DNA from: Phenylobacterium aquaticum
Lineage (GTDB): Bacteria > Pseudomonadota > Alphaproteobacteria > Caulobacterales > Caulobacteraceae
Assembly: GCF_022695515.1 (NCBI RefSeq)
Contig: NZ_JALDPT010000036.1
Location: 1 to 53,429 of the forward strand
Direction of reading: 5' to 3'
Length of the DNA stretch: 53,429 nt
The translations under genes were made by a program, and so were the position numbers. Each line of letters starts with the position of its first letter. The stretch's first letter is position 1. The notes below the pieces were generated by a model. That model did no database searches, had not been told where the DNA came from, and saw nothing but the letters and a program-made list of their open reading frames with translations. This document shows positions 41,626 to 50,078 of the stretch, piece by piece.

Positions 41626-42081
41626 ATGGCGAAATATACGGCCGACATCGCCTGGGCCCTGCGCGACGGCGAGGATTTCGCCAAGGGCCGCTACAGCCGC
41701 GGCCACGTGATCAGCTTCGACGGCGGCCTGATCGTGCCGGCCTCAGCCTCGCCGCATGTGGTCGGCAAGTGGGCCGTGCCGGAGGCCGTGGATCCGGAGG
41801 AGATGTTCGTGGCGGCGCTCTCCAACTGCCACATGCTGACCTTCCTGCATAAGGCGCGGCTGGCCGGGTTCGTGGTCACGGCCTATGCCGACAAGGCCGA
41901 GGGGGTCATGGAGGAGATCGCGCCCGGCCGCATGGCGGTGACCAAGGTCTGGTTGCGGCCGGAGATCACCTGGGAAGGCGCGCCCCCTGACGCCGATCAG
42001 CTCGCCGCGCTGCACCACGCCGCCCACGAGGAGTGCTTTATCGCCAATTCGGTGAAGACCGAGGTGATGATCGGGGCCTGA
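41626..42081 (+). CDS. OsmC/Ohr-family protein
   Basis: 151 residues. The two redox cysteines of the family are present: ALSNCHMLTFLHKA and HEECFIANSVKTEV. OsmC/Ohr proteins reduce organic hydroperoxides using lipoyl or thiol donors. It begins 2 bp after the acyl-CoA dehydrogenase stop, suggesting it protects against lipid or acyl peroxides in the same pathway. Of the OsmC and Ohr subgroups, the sequence looks nearer to the general OsmC-like group. Confidence 0.9.
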   Translation: MAKYTADIAWALRDGEDFAKGRYSRGHVISFDGGLIVPASASPHVVGKWAVPEAVDPEEMFVAALSNCHMLTFLHKARLAGFVVTAYADKAEGVMEEIAPGRMAVTKVWLRPEITWEGAPPDADQLAALHHAAHEECFIANSVKTEVMIGA

Positions 42082-42237
42082 CCCCAAGTCTTCGCGTGGG
42101 TTGAGCTGGCGATTTCTGGCGCCCCCTCAGAATTCACACCCAATTTGGGCACAACTTTACGTTTGATTCAAAGCCCGAGCCCATGCTCGCGCCTCGAACC
42201 TGCACGACTGCAGCCTGACGCGCGCCGGGACGGCCTT

Positions 42238-43968
42238 ATGGACACCCCCGACACTCCCGATCTTGCCGGCGCCTTGATGGCCCGCCGCGAAGGCGTGCGG
42301 CCCAACCTGATCTTCGCCGTCTTCTACGCCCTGTGCTTCATGCCGGTGGTCGGCTGGCGCGCCAGTGTGGTCTGGCTGTCCGCCTATGGCGTCCTTCAGG
42401 CCGCCGAATTCCTGCTGTTCCGCGCCGGTCGCGCGATCAACCGCCCGGCCGGGCGTCGGATCGCCCTCTTGCTGCTGGCCCTGAACTCCACCGTGTTCGG
42501 CTCCCTGGCCATCGCCTCGATCCTGGCCCGCGGCCCCTGGGGCCTGGTCTGCGGCGGTCTGTTCCTGGGCGTCGGCGTGCTGAAGACCGTGGTCACCAGC
42601 CAGAAGTCGCGGGCGGCCTATGCGGCCTCCATGGCGCCCTATGGCGTCTATCTGATGGTCACGGCGATCTTCGCCTGGCGGCTGTCAGGCGCCTCGTTCT
42701 TCGGGGTCGCGATCGGCATGATCAGCGTGCTCTTGGTGTTTTCCTCGACCCTGCTCTGGCGCTCAGCCGCCGATGCGCTCGAAGCCCAGCGCGAGGCGCG
42801 CGAAGAGGCCGAGGAAGGCCGCCGGGTGGCCGAGGCCGCCGTCGACGCCAAGTCGGCCTTCATCGCCATGGTCAGCCACGAACTGCGCACCCCGATCAGC
42901 GCGATCCTGGCGGGGGCCGAGGCCATCGGCCGCCGGCCGGGAGCGGAGCCCGCCCTGCGCAGCGAGGCCGAGCTGATCGGCCAGTCAGGCCGCATGATGC
43001 GCAGCCTGCTGAACGACCTCCTGGACCTGGCCAAGATGGAGGCCGGGGCGATGCGCATCGAGACCGTCGCCTTCGATCCCGCCGCCATGGTCACCGACAC
43101 CACCGCCTTCTGGCGGGCCGAGGCCGCCCGCAAGGGCCTGATCCTCACGGTCGAGGGCCTGGAACGGGTCGCCGACTGGCGGCGCGGAGACCCCACGCGC
43201 CTGCGCCAGGTGCTGAACAACCTCTTGTCCAACGCGCTGAAGTTCACCGAGACCGGCGGGGTGGTCCTGGCCCTGGACCGGGACGGGGACCATTTCGCCT
43301 TCTGCGTCGCCGACACCGGGCCCGGCCTGACCCCCGCCCAGCTGGAGCGGCTGTTCACCCCCTTCGAACAGGGCTCCGCCTCCACCGCCCGCACCCATGG
43401 GGGCACGGGCCTGGGCCTGTCGATCAGCCGACACCTGGCCCATCTGATGGGCGGGGATCTGACCGCCGACGGAACCCCCGGACAGGGCGCGATCTTCACC
43501 CTGTCCGTGCCGATGGAGCCGGCCCAGCCGCACGAGGCGCCGGCGAATGCGGCGGTCGAGCTGGCCGAGGCGGTCCGGGTCCTGGTCGTCGACGACCATG
43601 AGATCAACCGCCGCGCCGTCGCCCTGATGCTGGAGCCCTTCGGCATCGAACTCACCGAGGCCGCGTCCGGCCAGGAGGCGCTCGACCTGGCCCAGGCCGC
43701 GCCCTTCGACGTGATCCTGATGGACGTCTACATGCCGGGTCTGGACGGGCGGGAGACCTGCCGTCGGCTGCGCGCGGGCGCCGGCCCCAATCGGGCGACC
43801 CCGGTGATCGCCTGCACCGCCACCGGCAATGATCGCGACCTCATCGAATGCCGCGAAGCGGGCATGACCGGCCACGCCGCCAAGCCCTTCGATCCCCGCG
43901 ACCTGGTCGCCGCCCTGTCCCAGGCGATGGAGCGCCAGGACGAGGACACCCGGGCGGCGGTGGCCTAG
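42238..43968 (+). CDS. Hybrid sensor histidine kinase with receiver domain
   Basis: 576 residues. About six hydrophobic membrane segments (~20-175), a coiled linker (~178-205), HisKA with H214 in SHELRTPISAIL, HATPase (NNLLSNALKF, ADTGPGLTP, GGTGLGLSISRHL), and a C-terminal receiver with D496 (ILMDVYMPG) and acidic VVDDHE. It has no periplasmic sensor domain, so sensing is probably by the membrane region. The signal and output partner are unknown. A GANTC site lies upstream at 42165. It ends on a CTAG shared with vsr. Confidence 0.93.
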   Translation: MDTPDTPDLAGALMARREGVRPNLIFAVFYALCFMPVVGWRASVVWLSAYGVLQAAEFLLFRAGRAINRPAGRRIALLLLALNSTVFGSLAIASILARGPWGLVCGGLFLGVGVLKTVVTSQKSRAAYAASMAPYGVYLMVTAIFAWRLSGASFFGVAIGMISVLLVFSSTLLWRSAADALEAQREAREEAEEGRRVAEAAVDAKSAFIAMVSHELRTPISAILAGAEAIGRRPGAEPALRSEAELIGQSGRMMRSLLNDLLDLAKMEAGAMRIETVAFDPAAMVTDTTAFWRAEAARKGLILTVEGLERVADWRRGDPTRLRQVLNNLLSNALKFTETGGVVLALDRDGDHFAFCVADTGPGLTPAQLERLFTPFEQGSASTARTHGGTGLGLSISRHLAHLMGGDLTADGTPGQGAIFTLSVPMEPAQPHEAPANAAVELAEAVRVLVVDDHEINRRAVALMLEPFGIELTEAASGQEALDLAQAAPFDVILMDVYMPGLDGRETCRRLRAGAGPNRATPVIACTATGNDRDLIECREAGMTGHAAKPFDPRDLVAALSQAMERQDEDTRAAVA

Positions 43969-44369
43969 AGCATCGCCTCCAGCCGCGCCCTGAGCGCGGC
44001 CGGGTCCCTGAGCTCGCATTCCCAGACGGTTTCGACCCGCCAGCCGGCGGCGTCCAGGTCGGCGCGGTTGCGCTGGTCGCGGGCCTGGTTGCGCGCCACC
44101 TTGGCGACCCAGTAGTCGCGGTTGGCCTGGGGCACGCGGGCGCCGCGGGCGCAGTCGTGGCCGTGCCAGAAGCAGCCATGCACGAAGATCGCCAGCCGCC
44201 GCCCGGCCAGGACGATGTCCGGCTTGCCCGGCAGATCCTTGCGATGCAGCCGGTAGCGCGCGCCCAGGCCGGTCAGGGCCTTGCGCACCGCCAGTTCCGG
44301 CGTGGTGTTCTTGCCCTTCACCCGGGCCATGACCGCCGACCGCTTCTGAGGCGAATAGACGTCGGTCAT
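43965..44369 (-). CDS. vsr: Very short patch repair endonuclease
   Basis: 134 residues. Vsr nicks next to T in T:G mismatches made by deamination of 5-methylcytosine. Signatures: RSAVMARVKGKNTTPELAVRKALTGLG near the start, PGKPDIVLAGRRLAIFVHGCFWHGHDC (catalytic Asp and metal site) and NRDYWVAKVARN. Length is near the E. coli protein. It lies one gene (cysK) from a cytosine-C5 methyltransferase, its functional partner. It converges on the hybrid kinase and shares its stop codon bases. Confidence 0.95.
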   Translation of the reverse strand: MTDVYSPQKRSAVMARVKGKNTTPELAVRKALTGLGARYRLHRKDLPGKPDIVLAGRRLAIFVHGCFWHGHDCARGARVPQANRDYWVAKVARNQARDQRNRADLDAAGWRVETVWECELRDPAALRARLEAML

Positions 44370-44386
44370 GGCCGGCGCGCCCGGCC

Positions 44387-45376
44387 CTACAGCCCCTCGA
44401 ACAGGGCCGTGGAGAGATAGCGCTCGGCGAAGCTCGGGATGATGGCGACGACCAGCTTGCCCGCGAACTCGTCACGGCTGGCGACGTCGAAAGCGGCGGT
44501 GAGCGCCGCGCCCGAAGAAATGCCGACCGGGATGCCTTCCTCGGCCGCGACCCGACGGGCCATGGCGAAGCTGTCCTCATTGGACACCTGGATGATCTCG
44601 TCGATCACCCCGCGATCGAGGATCGAAGGGACGAAGCCGGCCCCGATGCCCTGGATCTTGTGCGGGGCCGGCGCGCCGCCGGACAGCACCGGCGAGGACT
44701 GCGGCTCGACCGCGATCATCTTCAGGGAGGGCTTGCGGGGCTTCAGCACCTGGCCGAGGCCGGTGATGGTGCCGCCGGTGCCGACGCCCGAGATGATCGC
44801 ATCGACGCGACCCTCGGTGTCATTCCAGATTTCCTCGGCGGTGGAGACCCGGTGGATCAGCGGATTGGCGGCGTTCTCAAACTGCTGGGGCATGACCGCC
44901 CCGGGAATGGCCTCGACCAGCTCGCGGGCGCGGGCGACGGCGCCGGCCATGCCGCGCTCGGGCGGGGTCAGCTCCAGCTTGGCGCCCAGGAGCAGCAGCA
45001 TCTTGCGGCGCTCGATCGACATGCTCTCCGGCATGCACAGGATCAGCTTGTAGCCCTTGGAGGCGGCGACGAAGGCCAGCGCGATGCCGGTGTTGCCGCT
45101 GGTCGGCTCGACGATGGTGGCGCCCGGCTTCAGGTGTCCGGAGGCTTCCAGGGATTCGATCAGGGAGACGCCGATGCGGTCCTTCACCGAGCCGATCGGA
45201 TTGAAGAACTCAAGCTTGGCCACGACCTGGCCCTTGGGCTTCAAGGCCTTGGTCAGGTTCGGCAGGGCCACCAGAGGCGTGTCGCCGATGGTGTCGAGAA
45301 TGGAGTCATAGATCTTGCCGCGCCCAGCCCGCTTGTAGCGGGCGGCGTCATAGGTGGAGGCGCCGGTGTCGGCCAT
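44387..45376 (-). CDS. cysK: Cysteine synthase A (O-acetylserine sulfhydrylase)
   Basis: 329 residues. PLP enzyme making cysteine from O-acetylserine and sulfide. PLP lysine K65 in NPIGSVKDRIG; substrate loop PTSGNTGIALAFVAA; phosphate loop GVGTGGTITGLG; Ser-Gly-Ala loop GISSGAALTAA. A ~25-residue N-terminal extension precedes the fold. It sits between vsr and the cytosine methyltransferase on the same strand, with 107 bp to the latter. Confidence 0.94.
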   Translation of the reverse strand: MADTGASTYDAARYKRAGRGKIYDSILDTIGDTPLVALPNLTKALKPKGQVVAKLEFFNPIGSVKDRIGVSLIESLEASGHLKPGATIVEPTSGNTGIALAFVAASKGYKLILCMPESMSIERRKMLLLLGAKLELTPPERGMAGAVARARELVEAIPGAVMPQQFENAANPLIHRVSTAEEIWNDTEGRVDAIISGVGTGGTITGLGQVLKPRKPSLKMIAVEPQSSPVLSGGAPAPHKIQGIGAGFVPSILDRGVIDEIIQVSNEDSFAMARRVAAEEGIPVGISSGAALTAAFDVASRDEFAGKLVVAIIPSFAERYLSTALFEGL

Positions 45377-45483
45377 GGGGAATTGTCCTGTGCGAACCTG
45401 AGCCCGAACTTAGGCCGCCCGGCGGGATTTGGAAGGGAGCTTGTGGGCCAAAACCCCGTAGGTTTTCTAACAGCCCGGCGCGG

Positions 45484-46626
45484 TCAGGCCGCGACGACGG
45501 CGGGCGCCTGAGCCTCGAGCAGGGGCTCCAGCAGACGGGCGGCCAGCCAGCGCACGACCGGAACGGCCACGCCATCGCCCACCACATGCAGGGCCGAGGT
45601 CTCCGCCCGGGGCAGGCGGTAGGCGTCGGGCAGGCCCATCAGCCGGGCGCCTTCACGGCCGCTGATCAGGCGGGTGCGCACTTGCCCGGCGTCGGCGACC
45701 ACCAGGGTCTGGCGGGAAGAGCCGCCGCGAGGCGTGCGCAGGCAGCCGGCCAGGCCATCGAACCGCGCCTCGGCCCTCTGGACCTTGGCGCCCTGCTCGA
45801 CCCGCATGCGCCGGAACAGGCCGCCGACCACGCGCTCGCCGCCGGCCTGGGCCTGGGCGATGCGCGCCCGGTGCAGCGGCGACATCATGGCCAGCAGGAT
45901 CCGGGTCTTGTCCGGCGTGTGCCAGGCGACGGCGTCGTCGGGCTCCAGAATGTCGGCAAGCGCAGTGTTCCGGCGGCCCGGCGCCTCGCCGCGCCACCAG
46001 ATCCAGCGGGCGGCCAGCTCGGCCGGCAGCCGGGCCTGGGCCTCGCGCACGGCCCGGGTCTGGAACGGGCTGTCGCCGACCAGGGCGGGCGGAACGGGCT
46101 CACGGGTGGCGATCACGAACACGCGCGGCCGCGACTGGGGCAGGAAGGCCGCCGCGTCGATCTCCAGCGCCCCGAAGCGGTAGCCGGCGGCGGCCAAGGC
46201 GGCGCACAGGGCGGTGAAGTCCGCCCCGCCGTGGGAGGTGAGCAGACCGCTGACGTTCTCGATCACTACATTGCGTGGGGCGCGGCCCTCGGCGGCCAGG
46301 GCCTCGACCAGCCGCCAGAAGCCGAAGAAGGCCGAGGACCGTCCCCCCGCCAGGCCGGCGCGCCCGCCCGCCAGGCTGAAGTCCTGACAGGGCGAGGAGG
46401 CCCAGGCGAGATCGGCGCGGCCGGGCAGGCGCTCCGGCGCCAGCGCCCAGACGTCGCCCTCATGGAAATGGTCGGCGGCGTCGGGAAAATTGTCGCGATA
46501 GGTCGCCGCCTTGACCGGATCGAAGTCGTTGGCGAAGGCGCAGGTCCAGGCGTCGCCCAGCCCCAGACGGGCCATGCCGCCGCCGGCGAAGAATTCATAG
46601 AAGGTCAGGGGGCCGGCGCGACTCAT
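45484..46626 (-). CDS. DNA (cytosine-5-)-methyltransferase, no restriction partner seen
   Basis: 380 residues. C5 methyltransferase motifs: I FYEFFAGGGMARLGLG; IV SSPCQDFSLAGGRAG with nucleophile C80; VI VIENVSGLL (E123-N124-V125); VIII-like FLPQSRPRVFVIA; and a late ALHVVGDGVAVPVVRWL (motif X region). The target-recognition region is ~200-300. No restriction endonuclease is adjacent. With nearby vsr this resembles a Dcm/Vsr-type set. The start at ATG 46626 is preferred over a TTG 9 bp earlier. Confidence 0.93.
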   Translation of the reverse strand: MSRAGPLTFYEFFAGGGMARLGLGDAWTCAFANDFDPVKAATYRDNFPDAADHFHEGDVWALAPERLPGRADLAWASSPCQDFSLAGGRAGLAGGRSSAFFGFWRLVEALAAEGRAPRNVVIENVSGLLTSHGGADFTALCAALAAAGYRFGALEIDAAAFLPQSRPRVFVIATREPVPPALVGDSPFQTRAVREAQARLPAELAARWIWWRGEAPGRRNTALADILEPDDAVAWHTPDKTRILLAMMSPLHRARIAQAQAGGERVVGGLFRRMRVEQGAKVQRAEARFDGLAGCLRTPRGGSSRQTLVVADAGQVRTRLISGREGARLMGLPDAYRLPRAETSALHVVGDGVAVPVVRWLAARLLEPLLEAQAPAVVAA

Positions 46627-46693
46627 CGGGCCCAAGTCTAGCCGATGATGGGCTGTTCGGAAGGACGCCCAATGCGGAGCGACCCGCGAAGGA

Positions 46694-46825
46694 TCAGCCC
46701 GCGCCGAGTTCGACCGTGGTGATCTGGGACTTGGCCGCTGCGCGCTGGCCGGACGGGACGGGCAGCATCAGCCCCACCATCACGGCCGCAAGGGCGACCA
46801 TCGACAGAAACGCTTTGAGCGCCAT
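46694..46825 (-). CDS. Small membrane or secreted peptide
   Basis: 43 residues: MALKAFLSMVALAAVMVGLM forms one hydrophobic helix, then a polar tail ending TTVELGAG. A very strong AGGAGGA ribosome-binding site lies 7 bases upstream, which is the main evidence it is translated. It could be an inner-membrane peptide or a short exported one. Function unknown. It is upstream of the cytosine methyltransferase (68 bp) and divergent from recQ. Confidence 0.6.
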   Translation of the reverse strand: MALKAFLSMVALAAVMVGLMLPVPSGQRAAAKSQITTVELGAG

Positions 46826-46954
46826 GGCAGGGTCCTCCTGAACCCTTTGAATGACGCACAGCCTAGCTTGGCTCGGTTAAGACTTCGGCTACGCCGGGGA
46901 ATTCGCCGCCTGGGGCGCTGGACCGGCGACGGCGACGCGGGCCATAAGCCGCCC

Positions 46955-48775
46955 ATGACCGCATCCTTGGACCAGGCCCGGGAGATCCTGCGCCGCACCT
47001 TTGGCCACGCCGAGTTCCGGGGCCGCCAGGCCGAGGTGATCACCGAGATCCTGGAGGGGCGCAGCGCCATGGCCGTGCTGCCCACCGGGGGCGGCAAGTC
47101 GCTCTGCTACCAGATCCCCAGCCTGATGCGGCCCGGCCTGGGTCTCGTCGTCTCGCCCCTGATCGCGCTGATGACCGACCAGGTGGCCGGTCTCGTGCAG
47201 TCCGGCGTCTCGGCCGCGCGGCTGGATTCCAATATCGAGCCCCGCGAGCGGATGGAGACCTGGGCGCGGATCGAGGCCGGAACGCTCGACCTGCTCTATG
47301 TCTCGCCGGAGGGCCTGATGCAGCCCTCCATGCTGGAGCGGCTCTCGCGCACGCCTCTGGCCCTGATCGCCATCGACGAGGCCCACTGCGTCAGCCAGTG
47401 GGGCCACGACTTCCGACCCGAATACCGGATGCTGGGCCGGGTCGCCGAGCTGTTCCCGACCGTGCCGCGCCTGGCCGTGACCGCCACGGCGGACGCCCGG
47501 ACGCGGGAGGACATCCGCACCGAGCTGCGCCTGAAGGACGCCGCCGAATTTGTCGCCAGCTTCGCCCGGCCGGAACTGGCCCTGCAGGCGGAGCGCAAGC
47601 GCGGCGCGGGCCACAAGCGGGTGCTGGAGCTGGTGGAAGCCAGGCCCGATCGCTCCGGCGTGATCTATGCCGGCTCCCGCGACGGGGTCGACAAGCTGGC
47701 CGAGGCCCTGCGCGGCTTCGGGGTTCCGGCGCTCGCCTATCATGCCGGCCTCGACAAGACCGTCCGCGCCGAGCGCCTGGAGAAGTTCCTGGAAGCAGAC
47801 GCCGCCGTAATGGTGGCGACCATCGCCTTCGGCATGGGGGTCGACAAGCCCGACGTCCGCTATGTGATCCACGCCGATCCGCCCGCCTCCATCGAGGCCT
47901 ATTGGCAGGAGATCGGCCGGGCGGGCCGCGACGGCGAACCGGCCGAGGGCATCACCCTCTATGGCGCCGCCGACATGGCCTGGGCTTTCCGTCGACTCGA
48001 CGGCCGCGACGTCGACGAGGAGGTCAAGTCGGTCCAGGGCCGCAAGGTCCGCCAGCTCTACGCCATGCTGGACGGGGTGACCTGCCGGGCCGCCGCCGTG
48101 CGGCGCTATTTCGGCGAGGAGGGCGTGGCCCCCTGCGGCCAGTGCGACATCTGCCTGGGCGCCGTGGCCACGGTGGACGCCACCCAGTCAGCCCAGAAGG
48201 CTTTGTCGGCGGTGCATCGCCTGGGCGGACGGTTCGGGCGCGGGCGGTTGATCGAGCACCTGCTCGGCAAGACCAAGGACCCGTCGAGCTTCGAGGCCGG
48301 GCTGTCCACCTTTGGCGTCGGCCAGGAGCTGAGCGCGGCGGGGTGGCGCGATCTGCTCGACCAATTGCTGTTCGACGGTCTCCTGAAGGAGGACCCCAAT
48401 GACGGCCGTCCCCTGATCGGCCTGGGCGAGGCGGCCGAGGTTCGGCTGGTCTATCGCGGCGAGCGAAAGGTCGCCCTGCGCCAGGGCCTGGAGGAGAAGG
48501 AAGCCAGGAAGCCGCGCCGCAAGGTGCGCGAGGACCGGATCATGCCGGCCCAGGACCAGCCGGTGTTCGAGGCCCTGCGGGCCTGGCGCCGCGACGAGGC
48601 CGCGCGCCAGCACCTGCCGCCCTACGTGATCTTCCACGACCGGACGCTCGCCGAGATCGCGGTCGCGCGGCCCTCCGGCCTGTCGGACCTGGCCGCCATT
48701 TCAGGCGTGGGCGAAGGTAAGCTCGCCCGCTATGGCGAGGCGGTGATGGACGTGCTGCGCCAGCAGGCTGGCTAA
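46955..48775 (+). CDS. recQ: ATP-dependent DNA helicase RecQ
   Basis: 606 residues. 3'-5' helicase for recombination and repair. Motif 0/I FRGRQAEVI and VLPTGGGKSLCYQIP, motif II IDEAHCVSQWGHDFRPEY, motif VI QEIGRAGRDGEP. RQC zinc site CRAAAVRRYFG and CGQCDIC (~385-405), winged helix, and C-terminal HRDC (~525-605: VFEALRAWRRDEAARQHLP). The ATG 46955 matches the family start; a longer frame begins with TTG. It ends on CTAA shared with the convergent chemoreceptor-like gene. Confidence 0.95.
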   Translation: MTASLDQAREILRRTFGHAEFRGRQAEVITEILEGRSAMAVLPTGGGKSLCYQIPSLMRPGLGLVVSPLIALMTDQVAGLVQSGVSAARLDSNIEPRERMETWARIEAGTLDLLYVSPEGLMQPSMLERLSRTPLALIAIDEAHCVSQWGHDFRPEYRMLGRVAELFPTVPRLAVTATADARTREDIRTELRLKDAAEFVASFARPELALQAERKRGAGHKRVLELVEARPDRSGVIYAGSRDGVDKLAEALRGFGVPALAYHAGLDKTVRAERLEKFLEADAAVMVATIAFGMGVDKPDVRYVIHADPPASIEAYWQEIGRAGRDGEPAEGITLYGAADMAWAFRRLDGRDVDEEVKSVQGRKVRQLYAMLDGVTCRAAAVRRYFGEEGVAPCGQCDICLGAVATVDATQSAQKALSAVHRLGGRFGRGRLIEHLLGKTKDPSSFEAGLSTFGVGQELSAAGWRDLLDQLLFDGLLKEDPNDGRPLIGLGEAAEVRLVYRGERKVALRQGLEEKEARKPRRKVREDRIMPAQDQPVFEALRAWRRDEAARQHLPPYVIFHDRTLAEIAVARPSGLSDLAAISGVGEGKLARYGEAVMDVLRQQAG

Positions 48776-49848
48776 GCGGCGCGGGTCGACTGCGCTTGGG
48801 CCTTCGGCGGCTCGCGCTGCAGGATGCAGCCGTACCAGCCCAGGCCCTGATAGGTCTCATAGCCGGGCGTCAGGGCGTAGCCGACCGTGGCCCCGTCCAG
48901 CGCATAGCTGCCCATGCTGACCGCGTCGCCGGGCAGGCGGAAGGTTTCCTCCAGCTCGCCCTTGCCGTCGGACGAGGCCAGCACCCGACCCTTGTGGTCG
49001 AGCAGCATGACCCGCGACCGGGCCGCCTCCTCCTCGGTCATCCGCACGCCATCGACCACCGCCTGGGCCTGGGGCTTCCAGTCGAAGTGGATGCCCAGCA
49101 CGCCGATCGCCTTGCCGTTCGCCTGGCCGCCCTCGCGGATCGCCGTGGCGTAGGTGGCGACCGGCGCGTTGCCCAGGGCCGGGGCGCGTTCGATGTCACA
49201 GGCCACGAACTCGTCGCCCGAGCGGGTGCGCATGGATTGCTGAAACCAGCTGGCGCCGGCGACGGAGATGTCCTTGGCGCCCGGATAGCGATCCGGCCGA
49301 CCGGTGGCGATCACCTTGCCGGCCCGGTCGCAGATCCAGAGGTCGAGATAGACGGTATAGGCGTCGAGGATCACCTTCAGCCGGCTGGAGGCGAAGCGCG
49401 AGGCCTGGTCCGAGGGCTCGGCCACGCAGCTGACCACGGCCGAATCCGTCGCCCACCAGCGCACGTCGCAGGTGCGCTCATAGAGATTGCGGTCGATGAT
49501 CTCGATGGCGTTGAGGGCGAGGTCCGCCAGCCTCTGGCCGCGCAGGTGGCCGAGGATCGCGCCGCCCACCGCCGACAGTTCGCGCAGGTCAGCGCGGACC
49601 TGGGTCTCCATGCCCATGGCCACGTCGTCGATCTCGCTGGCGATGCGCTTGAATTCCTCGGCGACGATGGCGAAGGCCTTGCCCGCCTCCCCCGCCCGGG
49701 CCGCCGTGATCAGGGCGTTGATCGCCAGCATCTTGGCTTCGCGGTTGATCGACGAAATCTCGCCGATCTTGGCGCCGGCCACGGTGGAGAGCCGCTCCGA
49801 GAGTTCCAGAATTCGTTCTGGGACCAGGGTCCCTTCGGGCTCGGCCAC
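48772..49848 (-). CDS. Soluble methyl-accepting-like protein with C-terminal Cache domain
   Basis: 358 residues, no membrane segment. Residues ~25-75 match the chemoreceptor signalling hairpin tip: EISSINREAKMLAINALITA then ARAGEAGKAFAIVAEEFKRIASE. A helix region (~75-115) follows, then a Cache/PAS-like sensor fold (~125-345) with YLDLWICDRAGKVIATGRPD, WFQQSMRTRSGDEFVACDIE and IGVLGIHFDWKPQAQAVVDG. Domain order is the reverse of ordinary chemoreceptors, and the signalling region is very short. It may dock to CheA/CheW arrays or be an independent sensor. Three GANTC sites lie about 60 bp upstream of the start. Confidence 0.8.
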   Translation of the reverse strand: MAEPEGTLVPERILELSERLSTVAGAKIGEISSINREAKMLAINALITAARAGEAGKAFAIVAEEFKRIASEIDDVAMGMETQVRADLRELSAVGGAILGHLRGQRLADLALNAIEIIDRNLYERTCDVRWWATDSAVVSCVAEPSDQASRFASSRLKVILDAYTVYLDLWICDRAGKVIATGRPDRYPGAKDISVAGASWFQQSMRTRSGDEFVACDIERAPALGNAPVATYATAIREGGQANGKAIGVLGIHFDWKPQAQAVVDGVRMTEEEAARSRVMLLDHKGRVLASSDGKGELEETFRLPGDAVSMGSYALDGATVGYALTPGYETYQGLGWYGCILQREPPKAQAQSTRAA

Positions 49849-49906
49849 GCGTTCCTACTCCAGCTCACACGCCGACGACGCACGCCAGCATTGTGGTGAG
49901 CGCGCT

Positions 49907-49929
49907 GATTCGGCAATCGAATCAGATTC
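49907..49929. promoter_or_regulatory. Cluster of three GANTC (CcrM) sites
   Basis: GATTC (49907), GAATC (49919) and GATTC (49925) fall within 23 bp in the upstream region of the soluble chemoreceptor-like gene. GANTC is the CcrM methylation target in Caulobacterales and is generally sparse in such GC-rich genomes, so a triple cluster suggests methylation-sensitive transcription. The 230 bp spacer 49849-50078 also holds palindromes TGAAATTTCA (50016-50025) and CGTGTACACG (50056-50065). Confidence 0.55.
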
Positions 49930-50029
49930 TTAGTCAAGGGTGTGAAGAAGGGGTCAAACCGATCGCGGCGTTGGGCCGCACGCCTGCCGCAGGGGCGCCC
50001 AAAATGACCGTTGGTTGAAATTTCAGCGA

Positions 50030-50076
50030 CGAGACGCCCGGCTGCACACTGAAAACGTGTACACGCCGGGCTCTCG
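50030..50076 (-). terminator. Terminator-like hairpin after gyrB
   Basis: CGAGACGCCCGGC (50030-50042) pairs with GCCGGGCTCTCG (50065-50076) with one bulge. It lies directly after the gyrB stop. No clear T-run follows. Confidence 0.5.
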
Positions 50077-50078
50077 CG

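Noticed and set aside
45449..45467. AAAACC/GGTTTT hairpin after the cytosine methyltransferase.
   Set aside because: The stem is short and AT-rich with no separate T-run; a weak terminator at best.
45484..46626. Cytosine methyltransferase as part of a restriction-modification or phage-defence system.
   Set aside because: No endonuclease or other defence gene is adjacent; the neighbours are cysK, vsr, a small peptide gene and recQ.
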